Part shown: piece by piece, positions 1 through 8,486 of the stretch
Position numbering within the stretch: the stretch's first letter is position 1
How the letters are laid out: each line of letters opens with the position of its first letter
Source: Verrucomicrobiota bacterium
GTDB taxonomy: Bacteria; Verrucomicrobiota; Verrucomicrobiia; Limisphaerales; SIBE01
Assembly (NCBI GenBank): GCA_027623095.1
Contig: JAQBVM010000014.1
Location: forward strand, 1 to 43,983
Reading direction: 5' to 3'
DNA: 43,983 nucleotides
Notes under the pieces: model-generated
The model's input: only the letters and a program-made list of their open reading frames with translations
Told to the model about the DNA's origin: nothing
Databases searched by the model: none
Made by a program: the position numbers and the translations under genes

Positions 1-60
1 ATGGTAGAGCTCCAGCCTTCCAAGCTGGCCACGTGGGTTCGATTCCCATCACCCGCTCCA
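1..60 (+). tRNA. tRNA-Gly (anticodon TCC), 5' end cut off by the window
   Basis: The anticodon stem CCAGC (12-16) pairs with GCTGG (24-28) around the 7-base loop CTTCCAA, which puts anticodon TCC at 19-21 and reads GGA glycine codons. The T stem (33-37 with 45-49) closes the loop TTCGATT. The 3' acceptor strand CACCCGC (50-56) is followed by discriminator T and an encoded CCA (58-60). The 5' acceptor strand, expected to be GCGGGTG, lies before base 1, so only tRNA positions 8-76 are present. Confidence 0.95.
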
Positions 61-181
61 CTTTTCAAACTTCTTGAGAGCACAGACCCCGCAGCTTTCC
101 GATTGTGCAACGGGGTTTGACAAGGGAAACCTCGCGGTTAGCATCCACTGTCGAACATAAATTGAAAAAAGCGGGCCAAAT

Positions 182-2425
182 ATGAGCTGGAAAGAGATGC
201 TGGCTGATCGGATGCCGCCTGATTGGGCGCGTGAAATCGATGTCTTCGAGGCGCAGATGCTGCTTCGTCGAGACGGTAAACTGGACGAAAAGATTTTTGC
301 GGAGTCCCGCTTGCGACGCGGTGTTTATGGCCAGCGTTACGATAACGGGCACCGGCACGACGGAATTCAATCCCAGACGCTCGACTTTCCATCCGGTTCT
401 CTCACGAAAGGACCCGAAACCATGTGGGACGCTCCAGGAATGGTTCGGATCAAGATTCCGTACGGCGGTGTGACTCCCGAGCAAATGGACGTGCTTGCGG
501 ATTTGGCGGAGGAGTATTCCGACGGCATTCTCCACGTGACCACCCGGCAGGATTTTCAGCTTCACTTTGTGCATATCGAAGACACTCCCGATCTGATGCG
601 GCGATTGGCGTCCGTGGGCATTACCACGCGCGAAGCCTGCGGGAATTCGGTTCGAAACGTGACGGCGTGTCCGATCGCCGGTGTCTGCCGCGACGAGCCG
701 TTCGATGTCACGCCATACGCCAGCGCAACCATGAAGTTTCTTCTCGGGCATCCCGACGTGCAGGACTTTGGCCGGAAATTCAAGATCGCGTATTCAGGCT
801 GCCGGCAACACGCGTGCGGACTTGTAACCATGCACGATATGGGCGCAATAGCGGTCAAGAAAGTTGTGGGCGAAGTCGAAAAACGCGGTTTTGCACTTTA
901 TGTCGGCGGCGGGCTTGGAGCTGTGCCGCATCAAGCCAAAGTGCTTGAGGAATTTGTCTCCGAGGAAGAGTTGCTCCCGATGTTTCAGGCGGTGTCCAGA
1001 GTCTATGCGAGGTTGGGCGAAAAGAAGAACCGGGGCCGCGCTCGAATCAAATTCCTTGTCGCAAAACTCGGCATTGAGGAGTTTCGCCGATTGGTGCGAG
1101 AAGAACGGAAAGTGCTTCCACACGACGACCGATGGACGGCGTACCTCAAGGAAGTACCCGCTTACCGCGAGAAACCTCTGAAACCCGCTTCGCATTTGAA
1201 TGGCGCGCGGCATCCGGAAGGTTTCGATGACTGGGCGCGCACGAATGTGAATCGCCAAAAACAGGAGGGATACGCCGTTGCCAGCATCACCGTGCCACTT
1301 GGCGATTTGACCTCTTTCCAAGCGCGCGAATTGGGGAATATCTGCAGGCGCTTTGTTGGTGACGCGCTTCGCACCACCGTCGAACAGAACATGGTTTTGC
1401 GCTGGGTCAGCGAGGCGGATCTCCCCGCGGTTTATCAAGAGCTGAAAAAAATCGGTTTGGGCCAGGCGGGAGCTGAATCGATCGTGGATCTTACCGCTTG
1501 TCCTGGAACGGATACGTGCAAACTGGGCATCGCTTCGTCACGGGGACTTGCGGGGGAACTCAGGAACCGCCTCCTCGCAAAGCGCGGGACGCTTGACGAA
1601 TCGGTCCAAAAGCTTCGAATCAAGATTAGCGGCTGCTTCAATTCTTGCGGCCAGCATCATATTGCCGATATCGGTTTCTACGGGAACAGCCGTTCCGTTG
1701 GGAGCTATAAAGTCCCGCATTTCCAGGTGATTTTAGGGGGCAAATGGGTCGAGAACGGGGGCTCTTATGGACTGGCGATCGGCGCAATTCCTTCGAAGCG
1801 CGTTCCCGAATTTGTCGATCGGATCACGGACCGGTTTGTGCGCGAGAAACAGCCAGGCGAGACATTTCAAGACTTTACGATTCGCATCGGAAAGCAGGAA
1901 CTGCGTGGCATGCTCGATGATTTGATGAAGGTTCCCTCCTACGAGCAGGACAAATCCTACTTCTCCGACTGGGGTGACCCACGCGAGTTCACCGTCGGCG
2001 ACATGGGAGCGGGCGAATGCGCCGGGGAGATTGTTTCGCTGGCCCAGGTCGAGCTAGCCGCCGCCGAGCGAGAAGTTTTTGAGGCTCAGTTGGAGATGGA
2101 TAAATCAGATTTTCCAATTGCCGACGAGAGGGCTTTTCACTCGATGCTCCAAGCGGCGAAGGCTCTTATCAAGATGCAGTTTCTGGATGTCCGGGAAGAA
2201 CCCGCCGAGATTGTCCGCGAATTTAAGACGCGCTTTGTCGAAACACAGCTTTTTCATGACAGGTTTGCCGGTGGCAAATTTGCAAGCTACCTGTTCCAAA
2301 GATTTGAGGATCCCCCGGCGGCGTTCACCAAGGATTCGGTTCGCCAGTTGATCGAAGAGGCTCAGTTGTTCATCGAAGCCGCGTATGCGTGCCACACAAG
2401 AATGACGGAGAAGAAACCCGCCTGA
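182..2425 (+). CDS. Siroheme/[4Fe-4S] nitrite or sulfite reductase with a C-terminal helical extension
   Basis: Six-electron reduction of nitrite to ammonia or sulfite to sulfide in the cytoplasm, probably with ferredoxin as donor because no flavoprotein subunit is adjacent. The 747-residue protein shows the usual pseudo-twofold layout: a ferredoxin-like half domain (about 75-140), a first siroheme lobe (about 150-290), a second half domain (about 360-425) and a second lobe (about 430-560). The cluster/siroheme ligand pattern is clear: C440-x5-C446 in the ACPGTDTC motif and C485-x3-C489 in GCFNSC. The first lobe has its own Cys-rich motifs (ACPIAGVC, GCRQHAC). About 170 residues after 570 are extra, mostly helical and HEPN-like in appearance. 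The next gene begins 15 bases after the stop, so the two are probably co-transcribed. The sequence alone does not tell nitrite from sulfite as substrate. Confidence 0.9.
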   Translation: MSWKEMLADRMPPDWAREIDVFEAQMLLRRDGKLDEKIFAESRLRRGVYGQRYDNGHRHDGIQSQTLDFPSGSLTKGPETMWDAPGMVRIKIPYGGVTPEQMDVLADLAEEYSDGILHVTTRQDFQLHFVHIEDTPDLMRRLASVGITTREACGNSVRNVTACPIAGVCRDEPFDVTPYASATMKFLLGHPDVQDFGRKFKIAYSGCRQHACGLVTMHDMGAIAVKKVVGEVEKRGFALYVGGGLGAVPHQAKVLEEFVSEEELLPMFQAVSRVYARLGEKKNRGRARIKFLVAKLGIEEFRRLVREERKVLPHDDRWTAYLKEVPAYREKPLKPASHLNGARHPEGFDDWARTNVNRQKQEGYAVASITVPLGDLTSFQARELGNICRRFVGDALRTTVEQNMVLRWVSEADLPAVYQELKKIGLGQAGAESIVDLTACPGTDTCKLGIASSRGLAGELRNRLLAKRGTLDESVQKLRIKISGCFNSCGQHHIADIGFYGNSRSVGSYKVPHFQVILGGKWVENGGSYGLAIGAIPSKRVPEFVDRITDRFVREKQPGETFQDFTIRIGKQELRGMLDDLMKVPSYEQDKSYFSDWGDPREFTVGDMGAGECAGEIVSLAQVELAAAEREVFEAQLEMDKSDFPIADERAFHSMLQAAKALIKMQFLDVREEPAEIVREFKTRFVETQLFHDRFAGGKFASYLFQRFEDPPAAFTKDSVRQLIEEAQLFIEAAYACHTRMTEKKPA

Positions 2426-2439
2426 AGAATCCCGACACC

Positions 2440-3012
2440 ATGAACGCAAGCCGTTTCTGCATCAAAATCTTCGCCGCGGACGGACATTCCGCCGGAATTC
2501 TTGACTGCGTGCCAGTTTTTCATCGATGGATTCAGAAGCAATGTATTGAGAATCATCTCCTGATCGACGTTGCGGATTACAGCCATGTCTGGCAGGGACC
2601 TGGAATTGTTCTTGTCTCGCATCAGGCGAATTTCAGCACCGACCAGGAGGAGGGCCGGCTTGGGCTTCTGTATCAGCAAAAACAACCGGCTGAGGGTGAT
2701 CTGGGCGCGCGAGTTCAGTTAGCGCTGAAAACCTCGTTGAATGCGGCTCGCCTGTTGGAGGAGGATCTGGGCGGAAGAATCAAGTTTCGCGGTGATCAGG
2801 TTCAAATCTCACTCAATGATCGACAGGGAGCTCCCGGGGGTGAAGAAACACTTTCTGCGATCGAAAGCTTCGTCTCGGATCTCGCCGCCAAACTTTTTCC
2901 CGGCGGCAATGTTTCTTTTCAGCGCGCGGAGGTTGGCAAAAACCGCCCGTCGGTGACGATCCGCGCCGCCGAGCCGGTCGAGATCAAGACCTTGCTTGAG
3001 CGGTTGGTTTAA
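2440..3012 (+). CDS. Conserved hypothetical protein, partner of the nitrite/sulfite reductase
   Basis: A 190-residue soluble protein with no signal peptide or membrane segment. The N-terminal half carries well-formed conserved-looking blocks (PVFHRWIQ, LLIDVADYSHV, GLLYQQK). The C-terminal half is a small alpha/beta region ending in EIKTLLERLV. I recall similar proteins as conserved unknowns but cannot name a function. The ATG at 2440 is preferred because it follows the upstream stop by 15 bases and starts directly with the conserved block FCIKIF; an in-frame ATG at 2389 would add 17 unlikely residues overlapping the reductase. Its position suggests a role tied to the reductase, such as maturation or electron delivery, which is inference only. 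Confidence 0.75.
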   Translation: MNASRFCIKIFAADGHSAGILDCVPVFHRWIQKQCIENHLLIDVADYSHVWQGPGIVLVSHQANFSTDQEEGRLGLLYQQKQPAEGDLGARVQLALKTSLNAARLLEEDLGGRIKFRGDQVQISLNDRQGAPGGEETLSAIESFVSDLAAKLFPGGNVSFQRAEVGKNRPSVTIRAAEPVEIKTLLERLV

Positions 3013-3091
3013 GCCGGCCTGAGCTCTGCGGAAGGCGCGAAATCAAGTTCCCACGATACCTTGGGCCTGCCGCCAGCGAAATCCGCCGGAC

Positions 3092-4423
3092 TCAATAATT
3101 CGGCAGTACTCCCACTCGGAAGAATTCACTGGGCAAAGTATTGGTCAGCAGAAACTTGGTTTGACCTGGAGTTCCGGTCGCCAGCAAATTCCAGTTCGCG
3201 GTCGAGAATGCTTCCGTTGATTGGAAAAGCTGATAGGTCAGGATGTCCAAACTATTGCCAATACTCAATTCGAAGGTGTTCGATTCAAGAGCGCGCGCAC
3301 TTAAGATAGGCTGCGGTGGCTGCAGAATAAAAGGCACGATGCACACAGGAGCGGAAACCGATAGCTTATTGCCGGTGTCGCTCAGCAATCCGTCAAGAGG
3401 ATTGATGGTATAAAGACGGATATCGTTTGAACCCTGGCCCGCAACGATGCAGTACTGGCCGGTCGGATCGATGGCGAAATTGCGCGGCGTCGCGCCGGTG
3501 GGTTGCTGCTGCACCGGCGTCAGCATGCCGTCGTCCGCGTTCACCGTGAACACCGCGATCGTGTTTTTTCCGCGATTGGAGCCATAAAGGAATTTACCCG
3601 AGGGATGCACCACGATTTCGGCGGTGGTGTTCCCGCTAGCGGACACTCCGGACGCCAATGTGCTGACCGTTTGAAACGGGGTCAGAACTCCCTTGGCCGG
3701 GTCGTAGTCGAATCCAATGATCGTCGATGAAAGTTCGCAGATTACGTACGCCCGTTTGAATTGCGGGTCGAACGTCATGTGCCGCGGCCCGGAGCCTCGC
3801 GCCACCGCGACGAAGGGCGGATCGTTCGGAACCAGGGTTCCGGCTGCCGAATCAAAAATGTAGGATCTGACTTGGTCCAACCCTTTGTCGCAAACAAACG
3901 CGAAATGATCGCTCGCGTCCAGCGTGGTGCAGTGCGCCAGCGGACCCGAACCGGGATGTTTCATGTAGGCCGTGGAGGCGCCAACCTGGCCGTCGCTGAG
4001 AATGGGGAAAACGGTGACGCTGCCGCCTCCATAGTTCGCCACGATCACGTTGCGTCCGCTTTTATCCACGACAATGTGGGCGGGAGAGCCGCCTTTGGTT
4101 GAGAGCTGGTTCAATAGTTTCAGTTCCCCATTTGTCGGGTTTACCGAAAACGCTCCCACGGTCCCGCCGCTCTCGTTCACCGCATACAAAAACTTGCGAT
4201 CCGGTGTTAGCGCCAGGAATGAAGGAGACCCTACGGTGACTGCCGTTGTTCTCGCGCCGAACGTGCCAGTGCCCAAATTCAGGGTCGATTTGAAAATCGC
4301 GCCGGAGTACGTCCCGATATAGAATCGTTCCAGGCCTGGCGCCGGATCTTCAGCTCCAACTCGAATCGTGGAGGCGCACAGGACGGCGGCAACGGGAAAA
4401 AGCAGATAGTTTCGGAAATTCAT
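3092..4423 (-). CDS. Secreted beta-propeller lactonase family protein (6-phosphogluconolactonase-like)
   Basis: 443 residues. An N-terminal signal peptide (hydrophobic stretch to about residue 24, cleavage near VGA-EDP) exports it. Residues about 33-345 form a seven-bladed propeller of the lactonase family, with typical repeats such as FYIGTYS, HIVVDKSGRNVIVANYGGGS, RHMTFDPQFKRAYV and EIVVHPSGKFLYGSNRG. Cytoplasmic relatives hydrolyse 6-phosphogluconolactone; an exported member more likely acts on another lactone or is structural. The last 80 residues form an additional beta-rich tail ending FFRVGVLPNY, a type of appended domain I associate with exported Verrucomicrobiota proteins. It converges with the reductase pair across a 79-base gap. 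Confidence 0.88.
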   Translation of the reverse strand: MNFRNYLLFPVAAVLCASTIRVGAEDPAPGLERFYIGTYSGAIFKSTLNLGTGTFGARTTAVTVGSPSFLALTPDRKFLYAVNESGGTVGAFSVNPTNGELKLLNQLSTKGGSPAHIVVDKSGRNVIVANYGGGSVTVFPILSDGQVGASTAYMKHPGSGPLAHCTTLDASDHFAFVCDKGLDQVRSYIFDSAAGTLVPNDPPFVAVARGSGPRHMTFDPQFKRAYVICELSSTIIGFDYDPAKGVLTPFQTVSTLASGVSASGNTTAEIVVHPSGKFLYGSNRGKNTIAVFTVNADDGMLTPVQQQPTGATPRNFAIDPTGQYCIVAGQGSNDIRLYTINPLDGLLSDTGNKLSVSAPVCIVPFILQPPQPILSARALESNTFELSIGNSLDILTYQLFQSTEAFSTANWNLLATGTPGQTKFLLTNTLPSEFFRVGVLPNY

Positions 4424-4741
4424 AATGCAGGGTTTGCGAGTTGGTGTCTGACTCTCGGGAGCCGCCTGACACTAACAGTCCGAGAAGCTTCGAACAATGA
4501 AAAATCGCTTGATGCCTCCCGCACCGCACCCTGCATCTGAGTGAGCACACGCCTGAATGTCTGCTTCTTTTTCATCGGATTGAGGAGAGGAGCGCGAAGA
4601 CAGGTGATCCCTGGTGAGCTATTAAGGATCAATGCTGCAACGAGTTCTCCCGGATAAGCGCGATAAACGACAGGCGCCGTCTGCGTTCCCGAGTCTGAAG
4701 GATCCAGTTCGAACGTCTCCTTCGGTTTCTGGATTTACCGG
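4424..4741. other. Intergenic stretch without a confident gene
   Basis: 318 bases between the metallophosphoesterase stop and the lactonase start, both on the minus strand. The minus strand has a frame of about 100 codons open from about 4738 down to the lactonase start, but with only TTG or late ATG starts and no family I recognise. It may be a decayed gene or chance. It should also hold the lactonase promoter, which I could not pick out. Confidence 0.4.
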
Positions 4742-5638
4742 TCATCCTTGCTTGAAGTCGTAGTGAGTCTGTTTGCGAAATCCTTGCACATTCATCGAAC
4801 CGTCGTTGTAGAGATCCAAAACGGAATAGGCGCTGTTGGAGAGGCCGGTTCCTTCGATCACCGCCGCCAGGGTGGTATAATGAATGCCGCCGATAAGGTT
4901 GTGGTCATTGATATGATGGTGCCCCTGAAAAACCGCCAGCACCTTCCCGGATTCTTCGAGAACACGGCGAACCGAAGGCGCGCTCTTGACCGCGTGCTGC
5001 CCTTGAGTGTCCAGCCGTTGATGCACGAAAACAATGGTGCGGTGCGCCGCCTTTTCCAGATCCGCCTTCAACCACTCGACTTCACGTGTCGGAATATCGG
5101 TATCGGTCCATTCGAAGTTTTTGTTGCCGTAGGGCACTCCATCCTTGCGGTAGCATGCATCGAGAATGACAAAATGAAAACCGCCCTGATCGAATGAGTA
5201 GTGCGGTTCGCGGGCGCTGCAATTCGCTAAGAATTGTTCTTTGGTGAGCGTCCAAACACAATGATTCCCGAGAACATAATGGCGGGGCGCGTCTAGTTTC
5301 GCGAATTCCTGTTCGATTGTCCGAAGATGCCCGATCTCGCGTTCGGCGGTTTCCGCCTCGTCGATCAGATCACCCAATTCGACCACGAGATCGACTCCGA
5401 TCTCATTAAGCCGGCCGACACATTCCCGGACTTTCGCGATCGACTCGCGGTAATACCGCGAACCGGCGGATGCCCGATCCGCGTAATGCACGTCGGTAAA
5501 CAAACCCACGCGCAACGCAGGTTTCGCAGCCTCGCAGAAAGCTTCGGGCCAGGAGCCCAGTGCGGCTGTGCTCATCACGAGAGCCCCCTTTCGAAGAAAT
5601 GCCCGGCGACCATACGATTCGAAATCATTGGAACTCAT
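4742..5638 (-). CDS. Exported calcineurin-like metallophosphoesterase
   Basis: 298 residues from the ATG at 5638; the frame stays open another 25 codons upstream, but that part looks non-coding. The N-terminus has a Tat-type leader, YGRRAFLRKG, followed by a hydrophobic stretch and an Ala-rich end, so the enzyme probably folds with its metals and is exported. The metallophosphoesterase signature motifs occur in order: DVHY, GDLID, GNHC, VFVHQ and GHHH, supplying the two-metal ligands. The family hydrolyses phosphomono- or diesters; the substrate cannot be told. It is divergent from the glycosylasparaginase gene, with a repeat-containing gap between them. Confidence 0.88.
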   Translation of the reverse strand: MSSNDFESYGRRAFLRKGALVMSTAALGSWPEAFCEAAKPALRVGLFTDVHYADRASAGSRYYRESIAKVRECVGRLNEIGVDLVVELGDLIDEAETAEREIGHLRTIEQEFAKLDAPRHYVLGNHCVWTLTKEQFLANCSAREPHYSFDQGGFHFVILDACYRKDGVPYGNKNFEWTDTDIPTREVEWLKADLEKAAHRTIVFVHQRLDTQGQHAVKSAPSVRRVLEESGKVLAVFQGHHHINDHNLIGGIHYTTLAAVIEGTGLSNSAYSVLDLYNDGSMNVQGFRKQTHYDFKQG

Positions 5639-5778
5639 AGCTTTGATTTTCAATTCGAGAACGTTCAGGATTTTGATGCGAAAGAGATTAGGTGCCTCGA
5701 GAACGCAAAACAATCTTGATTCATGGCGGCTTAAGCGCCAGCCAAAGCTTGCGGATTCTTCATCGACCCGATTGTCCC

Positions 5779-5816
5779 GCCGTGTCTTGGACTGTGGTAG
5801 TCCTCTGCCGCTTTTT
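5779..5816 (-). repeat. REP-like palindromic unit A (inverted partner of unit B)
   Basis: On the minus strand the unit starts AAAGCGGCAGAGGACT. Its core is a short hairpin, GGACT (5789-5793) with AGTCC (5799-5803) around a 5-base loop. It matches unit B at 5881-5920 in roughly three quarters of about 37 aligned positions, in opposite orientation. Tail-to-tail pairs of this kind resemble REP/BIME elements. I recall this consensus as common in intergenic DNA of Verrucomicrobiota genomes, but that cannot be checked here. Confidence 0.6.
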
Positions 5817-5880
5817 CCTCGGACAGCCTGCTGGGGCTGAGAACTTAGTAACGCTGGTCTCGCACCTTACACTCGCCGCC

Positions 5881-5920
5881 AAAGCGCTAGGGGACTGGCG
5901 TAGTTCAAGGCGCTGGCGCG
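5881..5920 (+). repeat. REP-like palindromic unit B
   Basis: The plus strand reads AAAGCGCTAGGGGACT and has hairpin GGACT (5892-5896) with AGTTC (5902-5906, one G-U pair) around the loop GGCGT. It is followed by a GC-rich arm. It is the inverted, diverged copy of unit A; 64 bases separate the two. Both lie between the divergent starts of the phosphoesterase (5638) and glycosylasparaginase (6038), a 399-base gap that holds no gene. Confidence 0.6.
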
Positions 5921-6037
5921 CAGACTTCGATTGCATCGGGCACATGCGGCGCCGTTTTGAATTGCATTCAGGAATCGAGCAAGATAGGAGCTTTGCTTCA
6001 GGAAAATTCCTGTCCAATCCAAACACACAACCGATCT

Positions 6038-7069
6038 ATGTTTATTTCGAGACGCCAGTTCGTGCTTAGCGCCGCTGCAATCGGCGCGATGCCTTCATTA
6101 GGCTCGGGTGCTGGCGCGGAAACGACGGCCCGTACTGTTTCCGGTGAAAAGCCAGTGTTCGTTTCCACATGGCCGTTCGGGAAGGCAGCCAACGAGAAAG
6201 CGCTCCAAGTGCTGGCCGACGGTGGATCGCTTTTGGACGCGGTGGAACAGGGAATTTGGGTGACAGAATCCGACGCCGAGAATCGGTCGGTCGGGTTGAG
6301 CGGTTTTCCCGATGCCGCAGGTGTCGTTCAACTGGACGCGTGCATCATGTTTGGTCCGGGCCACAAAGCGGGAAGCGTGGCTGCGGTCGAAGGAATCCGG
6401 CACCCCATTTCCGTCGCGCGGCGCGTGATGGAAAAAACCCCGCATGTGATGCTTGCAGGAGACGGCGCAAGACAGTTTGCGATCGAAGAGGGCCTCGAAT
6501 CTGTGGAGATCAACTCTCGAGAGATGCACCAAAGTTGGTGGAAGAAAAGGGCCGAGAAGAACCGCGAGACCGAAGAGCCGCAAAGGCCCAAAGATATTCG
6601 CGAGAACCACGACACCATTGCGCTGCTCGCCCTGGGGCTCGACGGGAGTCTCGCCGGAGGGTGTTCCACCAGCGGATGGGGGGGCAAGATCCCGGGCCGG
6701 GTCGGTGATTCTCCAATCATTGGCAGCGGACTCTATGTGGACAACGAGATTGGCGCGGCGGGAGCAACGGGGCTCGGCGAGAATGTCATGCGCTACTGTG
6801 GCTCCTTTCTGGTGGTCGAATATATGCGTCAAGGCTTGCACCCGGAGGAGGCGTGCGCTGAAACGATTCGAAGAATCGCGCGGCTCGATCCGAAAGGGTT
6901 TGATCTGAGCATCAACTTTATTGCGCTGGACAAGCAAGGGCGATTTGGCGCGGCGGGAACCGGGCAAGGATTCGAATTTTCCGTCACTTCTACGACCACC
7001 AGCCGCGTGCTTCGAAGTCCCGGTTTGAGTGACACGAGCGTGGGACCGGTGGGAGGAAACACTAAGTAG
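6038..7069 (+). CDS. Exported N(4)-(beta-N-acetylglucosaminyl)-L-asparaginase (Ntn hydrolase)
   Basis: 343 residues. Cleaves the GlcNAc-Asn bond of glycoasparagine, or related beta-aspartyl amides. The leader SRRQFVLSAAAIGA is Tat-like, so periplasmic or extracellular action is expected. The family's autoprocessing site is visible in HDTIALLALG: the Thr after HD becomes the N-terminal nucleophile on cleavage into alpha and beta chains. Downstream motifs GWGGKIPGRVGDSPIIG and GLYVDNEIGAAGATG are typical of glycosylasparaginases. The ATG at 6038 is chosen because it begins the leader; 27 upstream open codons are not convincing. It is followed after 31 bases by the pdxA-like gene and may begin a run of catabolic genes. 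Confidence 0.92.
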   Translation: MFISRRQFVLSAAAIGAMPSLGSGAGAETTARTVSGEKPVFVSTWPFGKAANEKALQVLADGGSLLDAVEQGIWVTESDAENRSVGLSGFPDAAGVVQLDACIMFGPGHKAGSVAAVEGIRHPISVARRVMEKTPHVMLAGDGARQFAIEEGLESVEINSREMHQSWWKKRAEKNRETEEPQRPKDIRENHDTIALLALGLDGSLAGGCSTSGWGGKIPGRVGDSPIIGSGLYVDNEIGAAGATGLGENVMRYCGSFLVVEYMRQGLHPEEACAETIRRIARLDPKGFDLSINFIALDKQGRFGAAGTGQGFEFSVTSTTTSRVLRSPGLSDTSVGPVGGNTK

Positions 7070-7100
7070 AATCGGTTCTTCCAAGGCCGCTTTGCGAAAT

Positions 7101-8099
7101 ATGAAAAAGCCGGTGATTGCAATCACAATGGGCGACCCAGCGGGGGTGGGACCGGAAGTCTGTTTGAGTGCGCTCAACGATTTGGACATCGCGAACGAGT
7201 GCGTGCCGCTCGTCTTTGGCGACGCGAGGATCTTGGACCGGGTTGCGAGAGCGACGGGACTGGCGTTCGAGGCGCGACGTTTGAATCCGGAGGCTTTGGC
7301 CGAAGCGCTCCCGTTTCTCATCGAACCATCGGTGGTCGATTTGAACGCAATCGACGCAGCCACGGTGGTGCCCGGGGTCATTGGCGCTGAGACGGGACGC
7401 GCGAGTTACGGATACATCAATGCCGCGATCGATGCGGCGCTCGTGGGACGAGTCGCGGCCGTCACGACAGCTCCCATAAACAAAGAGGCTCTGAGCAAAG
7501 CAGGCATCCGTTTTCCCGGTCACACCGAAATTTTCGCCGATCGCGCTGGATCAAAGCGCTGGTGCATGATGCAATACTCCGAGGAGATCACCTGCACGTT
7601 TGTCACGGTCCACGTCGGATACAAGGACGTGCCGGGATTGCTGACGACGGATCGCATTCTCGAGGTGATCGAATTGTCGGCTGAAGGATTGGAGCGCATC
7701 CGCGGGCGCAAACCGAAGGTTGTGGTTTGCGGACTGAACCCGCACGCGGGCGAACACGGCCTTTTCGGCGACCGGGAAGAGGAGAAGATTATAGTGCCAG
7801 CCATCGAATCCGCGCGCGCCAAGGGAATTAACGTTGAAGGCCCGATACCTCCGGACACGGCGTTTCTCCCCTGGAAACGCCGCGCGACCGACGTTTTTGT
7901 CTGTATGTATCACGATCAAGGGCATATCCCGGTAAAAGCGCTGGCATTTGATTCTGCGGTGAACACCACGCTTGGGCTGCCGATCATCCGCACCAGTGTG
8001 GATCACGGCACTGCCCTCGACATCGCCTGGCAGGGGAAAGCAAATCCCAGCAGCCTGTACAGCGCAATCCGGCTCGCCATTCGATTGGCTGAACGATAA
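7101..8099 (+). CDS. pdxA: PdxA family 4-hydroxythreonine-4-phosphate dehydrogenase
   Basis: 332 residues, cytoplasmic, no leader. NAD-dependent oxidation and decarboxylation of 4-phosphohydroxy-L-threonine in pyridoxal phosphate synthesis; a PdxA2 subgroup instead acts in catabolism of four-carbon sugar acids. Family motifs are all present: ITMGDPAGVGPE at the N-terminus, FPGHTEIFAD with the metal-binding His, GLNPHAGEHGLFG, MYHDQGHIPVKAL, and the C-terminal IRTSVDHGTALDIAWQGKA. The ATG at 7101 gives the normal family start; upstream open codons overlap the previous gene. Neighbours are catabolic rather than vitamin B6 genes, so a PdxA2-type role is possible. Confidence 0.93.
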   Translation: MKKPVIAITMGDPAGVGPEVCLSALNDLDIANECVPLVFGDARILDRVARATGLAFEARRLNPEALAEALPFLIEPSVVDLNAIDAATVVPGVIGAETGRASYGYINAAIDAALVGRVAAVTTAPINKEALSKAGIRFPGHTEIFADRAGSKRWCMMQYSEEITCTFVTVHVGYKDVPGLLTTDRILEVIELSAEGLERIRGRKPKVVVCGLNPHAGEHGLFGDREEEKIIVPAIESARAKGINVEGPIPPDTAFLPWKRRATDVFVCMYHDQGHIPVKALAFDSAVNTTLGLPIIRTSVDHGTALDIAWQGKANPSSLYSAIRLAIRLAER

Positions 8100-8111
8100 C
8101 ACTCAACTTAA

Positions 8112-8321
8112 TCAATCGCACGAGCTAAGAATGCGCCGAAGACATTCAAGATTGGCTCGCTCGTCAAAGATTGCGCGAATGGGGATCTGAAAACCGGAGA
8201 TTACTCCACTCGAAATAGTGCCTCTCCGAATACATCGGGTTGCAGGATATCGCACCTCTCTCAGAACATAAATCTCGACGGTTTCCTGGTCCGGATCCAC
8301 TCGTGAGAACTGCCAGCCCGC
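8112..8321 (-). pseudogene. Remnant of a Uma2-family (PD-(D/E)XK-like) endonuclease, C-terminal part only
   Basis: The minus strand encodes about 70 residues that read like the end of a Uma2-family protein: a VDPDQETVEIYVL segment, then GTISSGVISGFQIPIRAIF. In the family the first segment follows the catalytic core (usually EYWIVDP) and the second closes the fold. Here the catalytic part is missing: the open frame continues upstream to 8441 but the residues there are unrelated, and there is no complete start. It sits in a 387-base gap between pdxA and the epimerase gene, opposite to both. I read it as a decayed accessory gene; the family assignment rests on motif recall. Confidence 0.45.
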
Positions 8322-8486
8322 TTTTGGCATTGATTCCGGCATCGGCCTTGGTAGGTTGTCCCCGGCATTTTCCTGAACCCAGGTTCGATGGCGAGGCGTG
8401 TGTGTTGAAACGAGGGCCCAATGCCCTCCGGATCTCAGCACGGCCGCTTCTTTTTCGAAGAATGAAAGTCCAACATTGAATTCACT

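Noticed and set aside
794-1438. Minus-strand frame of 214 codons inside the reductase gene
   Set aside because: Antisense shadow of a gene with all expected cofactor motifs.
6098-7381. Minus-strand frame of 427 codons
   Set aside because: It lies opposite the glycosylasparaginase and pdxA genes, spans the junction between them, and has an Arg/Ser/His-rich composition typical of antisense frames.
8240-8479. Plus-strand frame of 79 codons between pdxA and the epimerase
   Set aside because: It is antisense to the Uma2-like remnant and has no leader, domain or ribosome-binding site.
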